Origin: Streptomyces sp. ALI-76-A
Lineage (GTDB): Bacteria; Actinomycetota; Actinomycetes; Streptomycetales; Streptomycetaceae
Length of the DNA: 64,000 bases
Direction: 5' to 3'
Assembly (NCBI RefSeq): GCF_030287445.1
Contig: NZ_JASVWB010000002.1
Location: forward strand, 1,302,001-1,366,000
Of this stretch, positions 9,288 through 18,073 are shown in pieces. A program made the translations under genes and the position numbers. The notes below the pieces were generated by a model. The model was not told the DNA's origin. It did no database searches and saw nothing but the letters and a program-made list of their open reading frames with translations. Numbering within the stretch: position 1 is the stretch's first letter; the number at the start of each line of letters is the position of its first letter.

Positions 9288-10133
9288 TCATCCGAGTTTG
9301 TACGGGGCGGGGCGGGCGTCCGGGCCGAGGCGGGCCATGGCACGCAGGATGTGTTTGGGCGGGAGCTGCCAGCGCAGACGTGCGGGAATGCCGCGCAGCA
9401 GGGTGCCCGTGGCACGCAACCGGCGGGTGACGGTGGCGGGTTCCGGGGCCGGTCTGCCGTACAGCTCGTGGGCGTACGGCGGCAGGGCGGCGTACGCCAG
9501 GTGCGCCACGCGCCGCCACAGCAGCTCGCGCGCCGGGACGAGGAGGGGGTGCGCCGGCGGGCGGAGCAGGAAGTCGTCCACCGCGCGTGCTTCTTCTCCG
9601 ACGGCAAGTTCCGGCCGCACCTTCTCGAAGTAGGCGGCCAGCTCGGCCTGGTTCGCCGGTACGGCGTCGGGGTCGAGCCCCACCAGGCGGGCGTCGGCGC
9701 GGTGTTCGCCGACGTAACGGTCGGCCTGCGCGTCGGTGAGCGGGAAGCCGGAGCGGCGGGCGACGTGCAGGTAGGAGTCGATCTCGGCGCAGTGCACCCA
9801 CAGCAGCAGGTCCGGTTCGTCGACGCCGTAACGCTCGCCGGTGTCGGGGTCGGTCGCGCCGAGCGTCCGGTGGATCCTGCGCACCCGGGCGCCCGCCTTC
9901 TCGGCGGCCTCGGTGGTGCCGTAGGTCGTGGTGCCGACGAAACTGGCGGTCCGCATCAGCCGGCCCCAGGCCTCACGGCGGAAGTCGGAGTTCTGCGTGA
10001 CACCGCGTACCACGCGCGGGTGCAGCGCCTGGAAGTAGAGGGCCCGGACACCGGCGACCCACATGATCGGGTCCGCGTGCACCTGCCAGGTCACGGAGTC
10101 CGGGCCGAACAGTCCCGGGTCGGCCTCGCCCAT
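9288..10133 (-). CDS. Oxygenase MpaB family protein (DUF2236)
   Basis: A 281-residue protein of the MpaB/rubber-oxygenase (Lcp-like) fold. Visible family segments are the N-terminal WQVHADPIMWVAGVRALYFQ followed by ALHP, then FVGTTTYGT, and DLLLWVHCAEIDSY. Characterised relatives are b-type haem oxygenases that cleave polyisoprene or act in meroterpenoid synthesis, but most actinobacterial members are uncharacterised. ATG at 10133 follows GGAGGTGAACCGCG. It lies 38 bases downstream of the chimeric dehydratase gene and 67 bases before the kinase, all on the minus strand. Confidence 0.85.
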   Translation of the reverse strand: MGEADPGLFGPDSVTWQVHADPIMWVAGVRALYFQALHPRVVRGVTQNSDFRREAWGRLMRTASFVGTTTYGTTEAAEKAGARVRRIHRTLGATDPDTGERYGVDEPDLLLWVHCAEIDSYLHVARRSGFPLTDAQADRYVGEHRADARLVGLDPDAVPANQAELAAYFEKVRPELAVGEEARAVDDFLLRPPAHPLLVPARELLWRRVAHLAYAALPPYAHELYGRPAPEPATVTRRLRATGTLLRGIPARLRWQLPPKHILRAMARLGPDARPAPYKLG

Positions 10134-10171
10134 CGCGGTTCACCTCCGCCTGCGTCCGTGCGGCCACGATG

Positions 10172-11314
10172 TCACGGCCGTGCGGAACGGTCGAGCCCCC
10201 TCCCTTCCCGACAGCGCGGGCCGGCCCACCTCGGGCGGTCCAGCCATTCCAGTTCGCCGTCGGGGGTGAGCAGGGCGATGCCGGTGCCCGCGGCGGCGAT
10301 CCAGGTGTCCGGCCGGTCGTGCACCGGGGCGACGGCACCCAACGGCACGTCGATCCGGGCGAGCCGGCGCGGGGCCCGGCCGGTGCCGTCGTACCACTCG
10401 AAGAGCCGGCCGCTGAGGATGTCGACGTACAGGAACCTGTCGTCGACCCGGCGTCCCCCTTCGGCGAGCTCGTAGCCGCCGTGGACCACGACGGCCATGG
10501 CCGCGATGCGGCGGACCTCGGAGATGCCGCCGGCGTGCGACAGGTCGGGCTGGGCGACGGCGATGCCGCTGGTCATGACCTCGCGGAAGTCCCAGCGGGA
10601 GTAGAGGCGTTCGCCGGTGACGAGCGGAATGCTCGTGGACTCCACGAGGCCGCGCAGGTGCGCCGAGTGTTCCGGCAGGACGGGCTCCTCGACGAACAGC
10701 GGGTGCAGCGGTTCGAGCAGGGGCAGCAGGCGGCGGGCCATGGCGGTGGAGACCCGGCCGTGGAAGTCGACGGCGATGTCGCGTTCGTCACCGAGCACTT
10801 CGCGCACGGCCGCGACACGGTCAATCACCTCGGCGGTGCGTGCCGGGGTGCCGATCGAGGCGAGTTCGGCCGAGGCGTTCATCTTCACGGCGGTGAAGCC
10901 GGCCTCGACCTGTGCCTCGGCCAGCTCGGCCACGTCGCTCGGGCGGTCCCCGCCGATCCAGGCGTACATCCGGACGCGGTCGCGTACCGGCCCGCCGAGC
11001 AGTCGGTGCACCGGGACGCCGTAGGTCTTGCCGGCGATGTCCCACAGCGCCTGGTCGATGCCCGCGACGGCGCTGGAGAGGATGGGGCCGCCGCGGTAGA
11101 AGCCGCCCTTGGTGAGAACCTGCCAGTGGTCCTCGATGCGCAGCGGGTCCTGGCCGACGAGGTGGTCGGCGAGTTCGTGGACCGCCGCGCGCACCGTCTC
11201 CGCGCGGCCCTCGATCACCGGCTCGCCCCAGCCGGTGATGCCCTCGTCGGTGGCGACGCGCAGGAAGAGCCAGCGCGGGGCGACGAGGAAGGTCTCAAGA
11301 CCGGTTATCTGCAA
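10172..11314 (-). CDS. Chimera: galactonate-dehydratase-like N part fused to SMP-30 fragment
   Basis: A 380-codon frame starting at TTG 11314, which has GGAGGAAGG just upstream and overlaps the end of the GntR gene by 20 bases. Residues 1 to about 274 are a mandelate-racemase/galactonate-dehydratase domain. Metal ligands and base fall at the usual places: D183 and H185 (VDFHGR), E209 (FVEEP), E235 (VTGER) and D257 (QPDLSHAGG). At about residue 275 (near base 10491) the sequence switches to the start of an SMP-30/gluconolactonase protein (VVVHGGYELAEG, then DDRFLYVDILSGRLFEW, then GAVAPV, TGIALLTPDGELEWL). It then loses homology and stops. The conserved catalytic histidine (about H285 in DgoD) and the rest of both proteins are missing. 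It is probably inactive, the product of a deletion joining two neighbouring genes. Confidence 0.75.
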   Translation of the reverse strand: MQITGLETFLVAPRWLFLRVATDEGITGWGEPVIEGRAETVRAAVHELADHLVGQDPLRIEDHWQVLTKGGFYRGGPILSSAVAGIDQALWDIAGKTYGVPVHRLLGGPVRDRVRMYAWIGGDRPSDVAELAEAQVEAGFTAVKMNASAELASIGTPARTAEVIDRVAAVREVLGDERDIAVDFHGRVSTAMARRLLPLLEPLHPLFVEEPVLPEHSAHLRGLVESTSIPLVTGERLYSRWDFREVMTSGIAVAQPDLSHAGGISEVRRIAAMAVVVHGGYELAEGGRRVDDRFLYVDILSGRLFEWYDGTGRAPRRLARIDVPLGAVAPVHDRPDTWIAAAGTGIALLTPDGELEWLDRPRWAGPRCREGRGLDRSARP

Positions 11315-12107
11315 CGGCCTTCCTCCGACCGCGTGTCGGTGGCGAGTCGTCATGGTCGTCGTCATGGTCGTGGTCGTCGTCGGGATCGTGGTTGTCGTCG
11401 TGGTCGTGGTCGTCCCGCGCCCGTACGACCGCCAGGTCGTCGGAGGCCTGCGCCAGGAGGGAGGCGACGGCGGCCACGGCGGCGTCCGGATCACCGGCCT
11501 GGACCGCGTCGAGCAGTTCCTGGTGCACGGGGATGGAGTCGGAGAAGTGCTGGGCGCCGTGCACGATCCGGTCGCGCACGCGCAGACCGGCCTCGATGAC
11601 GACCTCCATGCGGCTGAGCAGTTCGTTGTGGGCGGCGTCCAGCAGGGCGCGGTGGAAGGCCAGGTCCGCCTCGACCATCGCGTCGGCGTCCGAACCCGCC
11701 GCCGCCATCGCGTCGAGCGCCTGCCGCATCGCGTCCAGGTCGGAGGCGGTACGGCGGGTCGCGGCGAGCCGCGCTCCGGCGGGCTCGACGATGGCTCGGA
11801 CCTCGGCGAGGTCCTCCAGGAAGTCGTCGGTCGGCGCGCTGCTGCCCTGCCAGCGCAGCAGGTCACTGTCGAGCAGGTTCCAGTCGGCGCGGGGCCGGAT
11901 GGTGGTACCGCGCTTCTGCTTCGACTCGAGCAGGCCCTTGGACGCCAGCACCCGCATCGCCTCGCGCACCACGGTCTTGCTCACACCGAGCTCCGCCTCG
12001 AACCTGATCGGGTCCACCACGGAGCCCGGAGGGTAGTCGCCGCGGATGATGCGCCGGCCCAGCTCCTCCACGGCCTGGCCGTGCAGCCCCTTACCCGGAT
12101 GGGTCAC
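11295..12107 (-). CDS. GntR-family (FadR/FCD) transcriptional regulator
   Basis: A 270-residue regulator with an N-terminal winged helix (residues about 5-70: ELGRRIIRGDYPPGSVVDPI, then AELGVSKTVVREAMRVLASKGLL) and an FCD ligand domain (about 95-225, with FHRALLDAAHN and a final HQELLDAV helix). The last 45 or so residues are highly unusual: a run of Asp and His in DDHDHDD-type repeats, then a basic tail. The start is taken as GTG 12107, which has GGAG at usable spacing; GTG 12110 is equally in frame. It is upstream of and overlapping the dehydratase chimera, so it probably controlled a sugar-acid (galactonate-like) operon. Confidence 0.9.
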   Translation of the reverse strand: MTHPGKGLHGQAVEELGRRIIRGDYPPGSVVDPIRFEAELGVSKTVVREAMRVLASKGLLESKQKRGTTIRPRADWNLLDSDLLRWQGSSAPTDDFLEDLAEVRAIVEPAGARLAATRRTASDLDAMRQALDAMAAAGSDADAMVEADLAFHRALLDAAHNELLSRMEVVIEAGLRVRDRIVHGAQHFSDSIPVHQELLDAVQAGDPDAAVAAVASLLAQASDDLAVVRARDDHDHDDNHDPDDDHDHDDDHDDSPPTRGRRKAVADNRS

Positions 12108-12376
12108 CACGTTCTCCGTTTCCGCTCTGATCCTGTTCGCGGAGGCCGCGCACGGCCGTCCGCACGGACGACCGTCGTCGTGCCGGCCAGCCAGCCGGCC
12201 AGTGCGGGCCCTTGCCGTATTCGCGTGCTGGCCATGTCGTGCGGTGGCGGGCCAACTCGTGGACGCGAACGGCAGGCCCGTCGGCGGCCGGGGCCCGCCC
12301 ATACTCGCCGGCGACTGGATCGCCGACCCCGCAAGGGAACCACGGAGCCCGGTTACCGCCCGAACCGACTGCCGCG

Positions 12377-12907
12377 TCAGCCGTCGCGTTCCGCGCCGAC
12401 GAGGACGAAGGCCATCGTGACCGGTTGGTCGCTTCGATTGCGCCAGCCGTGGCGGGTGCCGTTCTGGATCAGGATGTCCCCTGCCGAGAGGCGGGTGCAC
12501 CGGCCGTCGTCGAGTTCGAGGACGATCTCACCCCGCAGCACGATGCCGTAGTCCACGGTCGGCGTGGTGTGCATGCCGTCGGGCTCCATGAGGTCGGCGA
12601 TGCCGGGCGAGTCGGCCCGCTGTTCCTGGTCGAAGGCGACGGGGTCGAACGCCGGGTCGGCCATCGCGGTGTCCGGCGGGAAGGTCAGCACGATGAACCG
12701 CGTGCCGCCGGGTGCCGGGAGCAGGCTGGTGACTTTCGGCGTGGGGTCCTCTCCGGTCCGGCCGACCGGTTCGCCGGGTTCGGTGGCCCACGGCAGGCGG
12801 GACACCCAGCCCGGCAGGCTGGTGAACTCACGGCTGCGCGGCACAGGACCGTCGCTGACGACGACCGACCTGCCGTTCTCGTCATGGCCGGTGACGACTC
12901 TGCGCAT
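12377..12907 (-). CDS. Cupin-domain protein
   Basis: A 176-residue protein with one C-terminal cupin barrel (about residues 105-170: TPTVDYGIVLRGEIVLELDD, then GDILIQNGTRHGWRN). The first cupin motif lacks the usual HxH pair while GTRHGW retains one histidine, so metal binding may be altered. ATG at 12907 follows GGAGGAGAGACGC; an upstream in-frame ATG at 12922 overlaps that site. It is last of three minus-strand genes after the kinase and the hydroxyacid dehydrogenase and may share their transcript. The reaction is unknown; small cupins of this kind are often isomerases or dioxygenases in catabolic clusters. Confidence 0.8.
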   Translation of the reverse strand: MRRVVTGHDENGRSVVVSDGPVPRSREFTSLPGWVSRLPWATEPGEPVGRTGEDPTPKVTSLLPAPGGTRFIVLTFPPDTAMADPAFDPVAFDQEQRADSPGIADLMEPDGMHTTPTVDYGIVLRGEIVLELDDGRCTRLSAGDILIQNGTRHGWRNRSDQPVTMAFVLVGAERDG

Positions 12908-12988
12908 GCGTCTCTCCTCCATCGCGTCAGTGGGGTCCGTGGGATCCGAAGGGCCACCGGACCCGTCGAATCGGTCGGGGCGGTCGGC

Positions 12989-14053
12989 TCAGCCGGATCG
13001 GCCGTTGCCGGGCCCGGTCGAGGGACCGAGCTCGGTCGCCCAGGCGTCCAGGACCTCCGCCACGGTCCGGGCGGGTGCCCTGAGCAGGGCCGATGCCACC
13101 GTGCGTACGAACAGCCGGTGCCGGTCGTCCGTGAGGTACTCCACCGGGGACTTGCCGTCCACGCGCGCGAGCAGCAGCGCCGGCAGCAATGAGGCGGCCC
13201 GCACCTCAAGGGCCGGCCGGGGCTCCCAGTCGACGCACCGGACGTACTCCTCCACCAGCACTCGGGCGGACCGCAGGAGATCGGCGCGGTGCTCGGGTAC
13301 CACCAGGCTCTTGAGGAGCAGATGGTTGACGCAGAAGGCGAGGTCGAAGGCCGGGTCGCCGTACCAGGCGCACTCGGCGTCCAGCAGCACGGGCCCGGAC
13401 GGTCCGACGAGGATGTTCTTGGGACTGACGTCACCGTGCACCAGCGCCAGATGCGTGGTGGCCGTACGGTCGGCGAGGCCCTGGAGGACGTCGCTCAGAC
13501 CGGGGTGTGCGGTAGCGGTGGCCAGCAGGTACGGCTCGATGCGCAGCGCGTGGAAGTTGTCGTCGGTGGCGAACTCCGCGGCGAGGTCTACGTCGCCGGC
13601 GCTCGCCGCGTGCAGGGTGCCGAGCAGCTCTCCGACGGCCGCCGCGGTCGCCGGCCGCACCTCGCCGCGCAGCAGCTGCGCCTTCCACACGGGGTAGTCC
13701 TCGGGTGGCAGGAACGCCATCGCGAAGAGGCCGGCTTCGGGGTCGTGGGCCAGCAGTTCGGGCACACTGTCCGGGCGGTGCCCGGACGCGAACCGCATCC
13801 ACGCCCATTCGAAGGCGTTGCGCGACACCGGCGCCTGCCAGTCGGCGGCGACCTTCAGCTTGGCGAGGGCGCGTTTGACGCAGAGGGAACGTCCCGGCAG
13901 GTCCACTCGCCACAGATCGGACGAGACACCGCCGGCCAGCGGCGTCCAGCGGGCGGCTTCGCCGGGTCCGGCGAGCTCGTGGGCGGTCAGGAAGTCGGCC
14001 AGCGCGAGGTCGGGCACCGGGCCCGGGCTCACCTGCGCGGAGGTCGGGCTCAT
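12989..14053 (-). CDS. APH-family phosphotransferase (small-molecule kinase)
   Basis: A 354-residue member of the aminoglycoside-phosphotransferase/choline-kinase fold. The catalytic loop LVHGDVSPKNILVG (H, D and N in place) is at about residues 210-223, and the metal motif LLDAECAWYGDPAFDLAF follows. The N-terminal part shows SLCVKRAL with the ATP-binding lysine. It starts at ATG 14053, whose A is shared with the TGA of the upstream dehydrogenase gene (TGATG), so the two are translationally coupled. That coupling argues for a metabolic kinase acting on the pathway intermediate rather than an antibiotic-resistance enzyme. The substrate is unknown. Confidence 0.85.
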   Translation of the reverse strand: MSPTSAQVSPGPVPDLALADFLTAHELAGPGEAARWTPLAGGVSSDLWRVDLPGRSLCVKRALAKLKVAADWQAPVSRNAFEWAWMRFASGHRPDSVPELLAHDPEAGLFAMAFLPPEDYPVWKAQLLRGEVRPATAAAVGELLGTLHAASAGDVDLAAEFATDDNFHALRIEPYLLATATAHPGLSDVLQGLADRTATTHLALVHGDVSPKNILVGPSGPVLLDAECAWYGDPAFDLAFCVNHLLLKSLVVPEHRADLLRSARVLVEEYVRCVDWEPRPALEVRAASLLPALLLARVDGKSPVEYLTDDRHRLFVRTVASALLRAPARTVAEVLDAWATELGPSTGPGNGRSG

Positions 14054-15054
14054 CACCGGTCACCGGACCCGGTGGTCGGACCGAGGGGGCGGTTGCAGGC
14101 ATGGGCCGGTGCCTCGCCCGCCAGGATCCGTACGACCTCCTCGGCGGCGCGGCGGCGCAGTTCCGTGACGGAGGCGTCGGAGGAGAAGGCGATGTGCGGG
14201 GTGAGGAGCGCTCCCGGCTGGTCGAGCAGCTCCGCGGGGACGTGCGGTTCACTCTCCAGTACGTCGAAGGCGGCTCCGTCCAGGTGTCCGCTGTCCAGCG
14301 CCTTGACGACCGCGTCGGTGTCCACCAGACCGCCCCGGCTGACGTTGACCAGCAGACCGCCCGGTGGCATCAGCTCCAGTTGCTCGGCGCCGATGATGTG
14401 GTGCGTGTCCGGCGTGAGCGGCACATGGAGGATCACCACGTCGCTGCGACGCAGCAGCTCCTCCAGCCCCACCATCTCCACTCCTGGGGCGTCCTTCGGC
14501 GGATGCGGGTCGTGGGCCAGGATCCGGCAACCGAACGCACCGAGCTTGCGCACGGTGGCGCGTCCGATGCGCCCGTATCCGACGACGCCGCAGGTCAGCG
14601 TCGACAGTCGGCGCAGCCGGGCGCCGACGGGATCCCAGCGGCCCGCGCGGACCTCCCGGTCGGACACGGCCAGGCCCCGCGTCCAGGCCAGCACCATGCC
14701 GACGGCGTGGTCGGAGACTTCCTCGACGCAGTAGTCCGGCACGTTGGTGACCCACACACCGCGCTCGGTGGCGGCGTCCACGGCGATGTTGTCGAGTCCG
14801 ACCCCGAGCCTGGCCACGATCCGCAGATCCGGCGACGTGCCGATCGCGGGGGCGGAGACCGGGGCCCAGCAGGTCAGAATTGCGGCGGGCCGGTGCTCGG
14901 CCACCAGGTCCTCGATCGCCTCGGCCGAGGCGGGTTCGGCGGGGCCGGTCACCAGGGTGTGGCCGGCCTCCTCGATGACCGATCGCTCGACGGAGTCGTC
15001 GGGCCAGGCGTAGTCGGTGAGCAGCACGGTGCCTGGGCGGCTCGGTGGGTTCAT
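14053..15054 (-). CDS. D-isomer-specific 2-hydroxyacid dehydrogenase
   Basis: A 333-residue NAD-dependent dehydrogenase related to phosphoglycerate dehydrogenase and hydroxypyruvate reductase. The nucleotide-binding motif GVVGYGRIGRATVRKLGAFG is at about residues 150-170. The catalytic Arg is in LLVNVSRGGLVDTDAV, the Glu in FDVLESEPHVP, and the His in LLTPHIAFSSD. ATG at 15054 begins the conserved protein; the ribosome site is weak (GAGGACG). It is first gene of a minus-strand set dehydrogenase - kinase - cupin. A LacI-type palindrome lies 281 bases upstream at 15335-15348. Confidence 0.9.
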   Translation of the reverse strand: MNPPSRPGTVLLTDYAWPDDSVERSVIEEAGHTLVTGPAEPASAEAIEDLVAEHRPAAILTCWAPVSAPAIGTSPDLRIVARLGVGLDNIAVDAATERGVWVTNVPDYCVEEVSDHAVGMVLAWTRGLAVSDREVRAGRWDPVGARLRRLSTLTCGVVGYGRIGRATVRKLGAFGCRILAHDPHPPKDAPGVEMVGLEELLRRSDVVILHVPLTPDTHHIIGAEQLELMPPGGLLVNVSRGGLVDTDAVVKALDSGHLDGAAFDVLESEPHVPAELLDQPGALLTPHIAFSSDASVTELRRRAAEEVVRILAGEAPAHACNRPLGPTTGSGDR

Positions 15055-15800
15055 GGCAGGTCGTCCTCGCAGAATCGTGCGGCCGCGGCGGACCGGCCGG
15101 GTGTCACGCCCGGTCGCGTCCGATGAGCGGGTCTGATCACCACCCGGAAGGGCGGCCGTCGGCATGTCCGGTTGGCCGTCGGCCGCCAGGGCGGGGGGAG
15201 GGAGGGGGTCGCTGGGCTCGGGTCGGGGTCGCCGGCGCTCGCCGACTTGTGGTCGGTGCGGGCGCCGCGGGATGCCCCTGGAACGGATCACGAGATCTCG
15301 GGGCACGTCGAATCACTTTGTCACAGCCACGTGGTGCTAACGATAGCATTCCGCGCCTTCTTCACGTCAAGAGTGCGCCGCGTACCCGGCCGTCGGCATC
15401 CCTGCCGCGGGGCTCGCTCCGCTTCCGAGGAGCCCGGCCATCACGGGAAATCGAGAAACGCCGAAGAAATCCGGCGTTCACACCTTGACGCGCAAGAGAC
15501 TTCGCCCTCATGGTTTCTGCCAGCGCCGACCGTGTGACCGATAAGTGTCCGCACGGGGTCCGGCTGTCGATGACGCCATGGCCACGGACGTCCCCGACGG
15601 GCGATATACGGCTGAATTCCGCATGCGGTGTCCGACCGCGCGGCAGCCCGTCGCCCTCATTCCGCCAGTCGCCGACACCATCGCCGTCGTCGACTCGAGT
15701 CCGTGTTCCGCTCACCGCTTCTCTTCATCGCCCGTACGGCCCCGTACCGGCGATGGATCCGCCGCGGCCTGCCGTGGCCCATTCCTCCTCAGGAGCCGCT
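15055..15800. other. Long divergent intergenic region with one LacI-type operator
   Basis: This 746-base gap separates the hydroxyacid dehydrogenase (minus) from the MFS transporter (plus). Apart from the operator at 15335-15348 and a possible TTGACG box read on the minus strand beside it, I find no supported gene. Small frames in it lack ribosome sites and family motifs. The operator-to-transporter distance (about 450 bases) implies a long leader or a second promoter, possibly around 15515 where TTGACG occurs on the plus strand. Confidence 0.5.
15335..15348. promoter_or_regulatory. LacI-type operator 1 (TGCTAACGATAGCA)
   Basis: A 14-base near-palindrome with the central CG step typical of LacI-family sites, identical in core to four others in this window. 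Read on the minus strand, TTGACG lies 16-19 bases before it, so it would overlap the -10 region of a promoter for the dehydrogenase-kinase-cupin genes. It could also serve the MFS transporter on the plus strand. Confidence 0.75.
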
Positions 15801-17069
15801 ATGACTCACGCAGCGCAAGTCGACACCAGTGCGGTGCCCGCAAGCGACACGCAGGAAAAGACCCCGGCCCCCCTGTCCCGCCCGATGATCGGGGTGGGCT
15901 TCCTGGTGGTGGTTCTCTCCTACATGGTCAACGCGATGGACCGCCAGGTCTTTCCTCCCCTGCTGCCCAACATCCGCGCGGAGTACGGGTTCTCCCTGGA
16001 GCAGGGCGGGCTGCTGGCGACGAACTTCACCCTCGGCATGGCCCTGGCCGGCCTGCCCGCGGGTTACCTCCTGGACCGCTTCCGCCGCAAGACGGTGCTG
16101 CTGGTCAGCATCGTGATCTACTCCCTGGGCACCATGGCCACGCCTCTGGCCACCGGTTTCGCCGACATGACCCTGTACCGGGTCGTCTCCGGCTTCGGGG
16201 AGGGCATGCAGTCCGCCGCCATCTTCGCGGCGATCGGCGCCTTCTTCGCCCACCGGCGGGGCCTCGCCTTCGGCGTCATCGGCGTGGGCTACTCCGTCGG
16301 CGTGTTCATCGCCCCGCTCATCGGCGTCCAGCTCATGAGCATGCACGGCACCTGGCACTCGCCGTTCTACCTGTTCGGCGCGGCCGGCCTGCTGATCGCC
16401 GCCGCCGCCGCCTTCCTCGTGAAAACCGGGCTCACCGAACACGCCGCCGAGAAGGTCGTCTCGACCAAGACCTACGCGTACATGCCGGCCTCCGCCTACA
16501 ACCGCAACACCATCGCCCTGGCCGTCCACGCGGTCCTCAGCGGTGTGGCGATCTACGGGTTCCTCGGTCTCTACCCGACGTTCCTCATCACCTCGCTGCA
16601 CTACACCTCCGAGCAGGCCGCCCTGGCCATGAGCTGCCTCGGCTTCGGCGGCATGACGGCCATCTTCGGCGGCTGGCTCGGTGACCGCTTCAACCAGCGC
16701 AACCTGCTGATCCTGAGCATGCTGGCCGTCTCCGCCGTCAGCGTGTGCATCTACGAGACGCAGGCCGGAATCGGCATGCAGTGCGTGTTCGCCTTCCTCA
16801 TGGGCGCCTTCGGCCTGGGCTTCGTCTACCCCAACACCAACAGCGCGATACAGCGGGCCGTCCGCCCCGCGCAGATCGGACGCGCCTCCGGGCTCTTCGT
16901 CACCAGCTACTACGGACCGGCGGCCTTCTCGGGCCTGCTCTTCGCCGCCCTGGTGGACTCCTTCGGCTGGGACCGGGCAGGGCTGCTGCAGGTCACGGTG
17001 CTGCCACTGGCGGGCGCCCTGGCCCTGACCTTCGTCCGCCCCTCGAAGTTCAACAACGCGGTCCACTAG
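15801..17069 (+). CDS. MFS transporter
   Basis: A 422-residue major-facilitator permease with about 12 hydrophobic helices in two halves. The loop 2-3 signature is seen as GYLLDRFRRKTV and its second-half counterpart as GGWLGDRFNQRN. The N-terminal MNAMDRQVFPPLLPNIRAEY places it near the anion/organic-acid symporters. ATG at 15801 follows AGGAGCCGCT. It is followed by two strong hairpins shared with the convergent FAH-family gene. Its position among LacI operators suggests it imports the substrate or inducer of the regulon; solute identity cannot be read from the sequence. Confidence 0.92.
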   Translation: MTHAAQVDTSAVPASDTQEKTPAPLSRPMIGVGFLVVVLSYMVNAMDRQVFPPLLPNIRAEYGFSLEQGGLLATNFTLGMALAGLPAGYLLDRFRRKTVLLVSIVIYSLGTMATPLATGFADMTLYRVVSGFGEGMQSAAIFAAIGAFFAHRRGLAFGVIGVGYSVGVFIAPLIGVQLMSMHGTWHSPFYLFGAAGLLIAAAAAFLVKTGLTEHAAEKVVSTKTYAYMPASAYNRNTIALAVHAVLSGVAIYGFLGLYPTFLITSLHYTSEQAALAMSCLGFGGMTAIFGGWLGDRFNQRNLLILSMLAVSAVSVCIYETQAGIGMQCVFAFLMGAFGLGFVYPNTNSAIQRAVRPAQIGRASGLFVTSYYGPAAFSGLLFAALVDSFGWDRAGLLQVTVLPLAGALALTFVRPSKFNNAVH

Positions 17070-17091
17070 CGAGTCGGTCCGCCGGACATCT

Positions 17092-17135
17092 GCCGCCGTG
17101 TGGCACCGGGCGCCCGCCCGGTGCCACACGGCGGC
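17092..17135. terminator. Terminator hairpin, 20-bp stem
   Basis: Perfect inverted repeat, arms 17092-17111 and 17116-17135, loop of four bases, just after the MFS stop codon and followed by GTTTC. It probably ends MFS transcription. Confidence 0.85.
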
Positions 17136-17171
17136 GTTTCTCCGACAGCACACGAAGGCCGCCGCCTACAT

Positions 17172-17216
17172 GCCACGGGGCCTGCCCACCGCCGAGCGGT
17201 GGGCAGGCCCCGTGGC
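17172..17216. terminator. Terminator hairpin, 21-bp stem
   Basis: Perfect inverted repeat, arms 17172-17192 and 17196-17216, loop of three bases. It lies just downstream of the minus-strand FAH-family gene (stop at 17242) and probably ends its transcript. Confidence 0.85.
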
Positions 17217-17241
17217 GCGATCACCCGGAAAGGGGCCGACG

Positions 17242-18021
17242 TCAGAGGCTCTCGGCCACGACCGGATTGCGCAGGACACCGATGCCCTCGATCTCCACCT
17301 CGATCTCGTCCCCGGGGCGGATCGGCCCGACGCCGGACGGTGTGCCGGTCATGATCGCGTCTCCGGGCAGCAGTGTCAGATAGCGGCTGAGGTAACTGAC
17401 GATGCCGGGAACGGCGAGCAGCAGGTCGGCGGTGCTCGCCGACTGCACGACGGCGCCGTTCAGACGGGTCGTCAGGGACAGGCCAGAGGGGTCGAGTTCG
17501 GTCGCGATGACCGGCCCGAGGGGGGCGAACGTGTCCTGCCCCTTGCCGATCAGCAGCGTTCCGAATGCGCTCTCCTTGCGCTGGACGATGCGGTCGCTGA
17601 CGTCATTGCCGCACGTATAGCCGAGGATGTATTCATGGGCCTCGGAGGGCTTCACATGGCGGGCCTCCTTTCCGATGACGACGACCAACTCGCCTTCAAA
17701 ATGGATCAGTTCGCCATCCGCCGGATAGACGATCGCGTCACCCGGTCCGATCGCCGCGGTGCTCGGCTTCATGAAGCACACGGGAACTTCCGGAATCTCG
17801 CGGTCGGTCTCGTCGACGTGCGAGGCGTAGTTGTAGGCGAACCCGAAGATCCGGGGTCGCTCGAGCGGCGGAAGAATGACCACGTCGCCGACTTCGTCGA
17901 CGTCCCCGGTAGGGAACAGTCCGGTGAAGGGATCACCGTCGAATCGCGCGATTCTCTCGTCACCGGATTCCAGCTCTCCGTAGTGACGCACGCCGCTGAC
18001 GGCATACCTGACGATCCGCAC
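17242..18021 (-). CDS. Fumarylacetoacetate hydrolase (FAH) family protein
   Basis: A 259-residue enzyme of the FAH superfamily, which hydrolyses or decarboxylates beta-diketo or 2-oxo acids using a divalent metal. The metal ligands are visible: E and E in HFEGELVVVIG and D in CGNDVSDR. The closing motif PGDAIMTGTPSGVGPI is present. Compact single-domain length matches 2-hydroxyhepta-2,4-dienedioate isomerase/decarboxylases and 2,4-diketo-3-deoxy-sugar-acid hydrolases. GTG at 18021 follows GGAGGTGTCC. Operator 2 lies about 53 bases upstream, inside a promoter with TTGACT. It is divergent from the LacI gene. Confidence 0.9.
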   Translation of the reverse strand: MRIVRYAVSGVRHYGELESGDERIARFDGDPFTGLFPTGDVDEVGDVVILPPLERPRIFGFAYNYASHVDETDREIPEVPVCFMKPSTAAIGPGDAIVYPADGELIHFEGELVVVIGKEARHVKPSEAHEYILGYTCGNDVSDRIVQRKESAFGTLLIGKGQDTFAPLGPVIATELDPSGLSLTTRLNGAVVQSASTADLLLAVPGIVSYLSRYLTLLPGDAIMTGTPSGVGPIRPGDEIEVEIEGIGVLRNPVVAESL

Positions 18022-18073
18022 GGACACCTCCGCAACTAGGCAGCCGCGGGCGGCTGCACGGCCCATTCAGCAA

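Noticed and set aside
6947..9430. An 827-codon plus-strand open frame
   Set aside because: It is antisense to the TPR kinase; its apparent repeats are reverse images of the TPR units.
11340..11430. A CRISPR-like or satellite array in the triplet-repeat region
   Set aside because: It is simple-sequence DNA inside the GntR coding frame, with no spacer structure.
15789..17153. A 454-codon minus-strand frame over the MFS gene
   Set aside because: Composition is typical of antisense shadow (Gly/Glu/Asp/His-rich) and the opposite strand shows 12 membrane helices.
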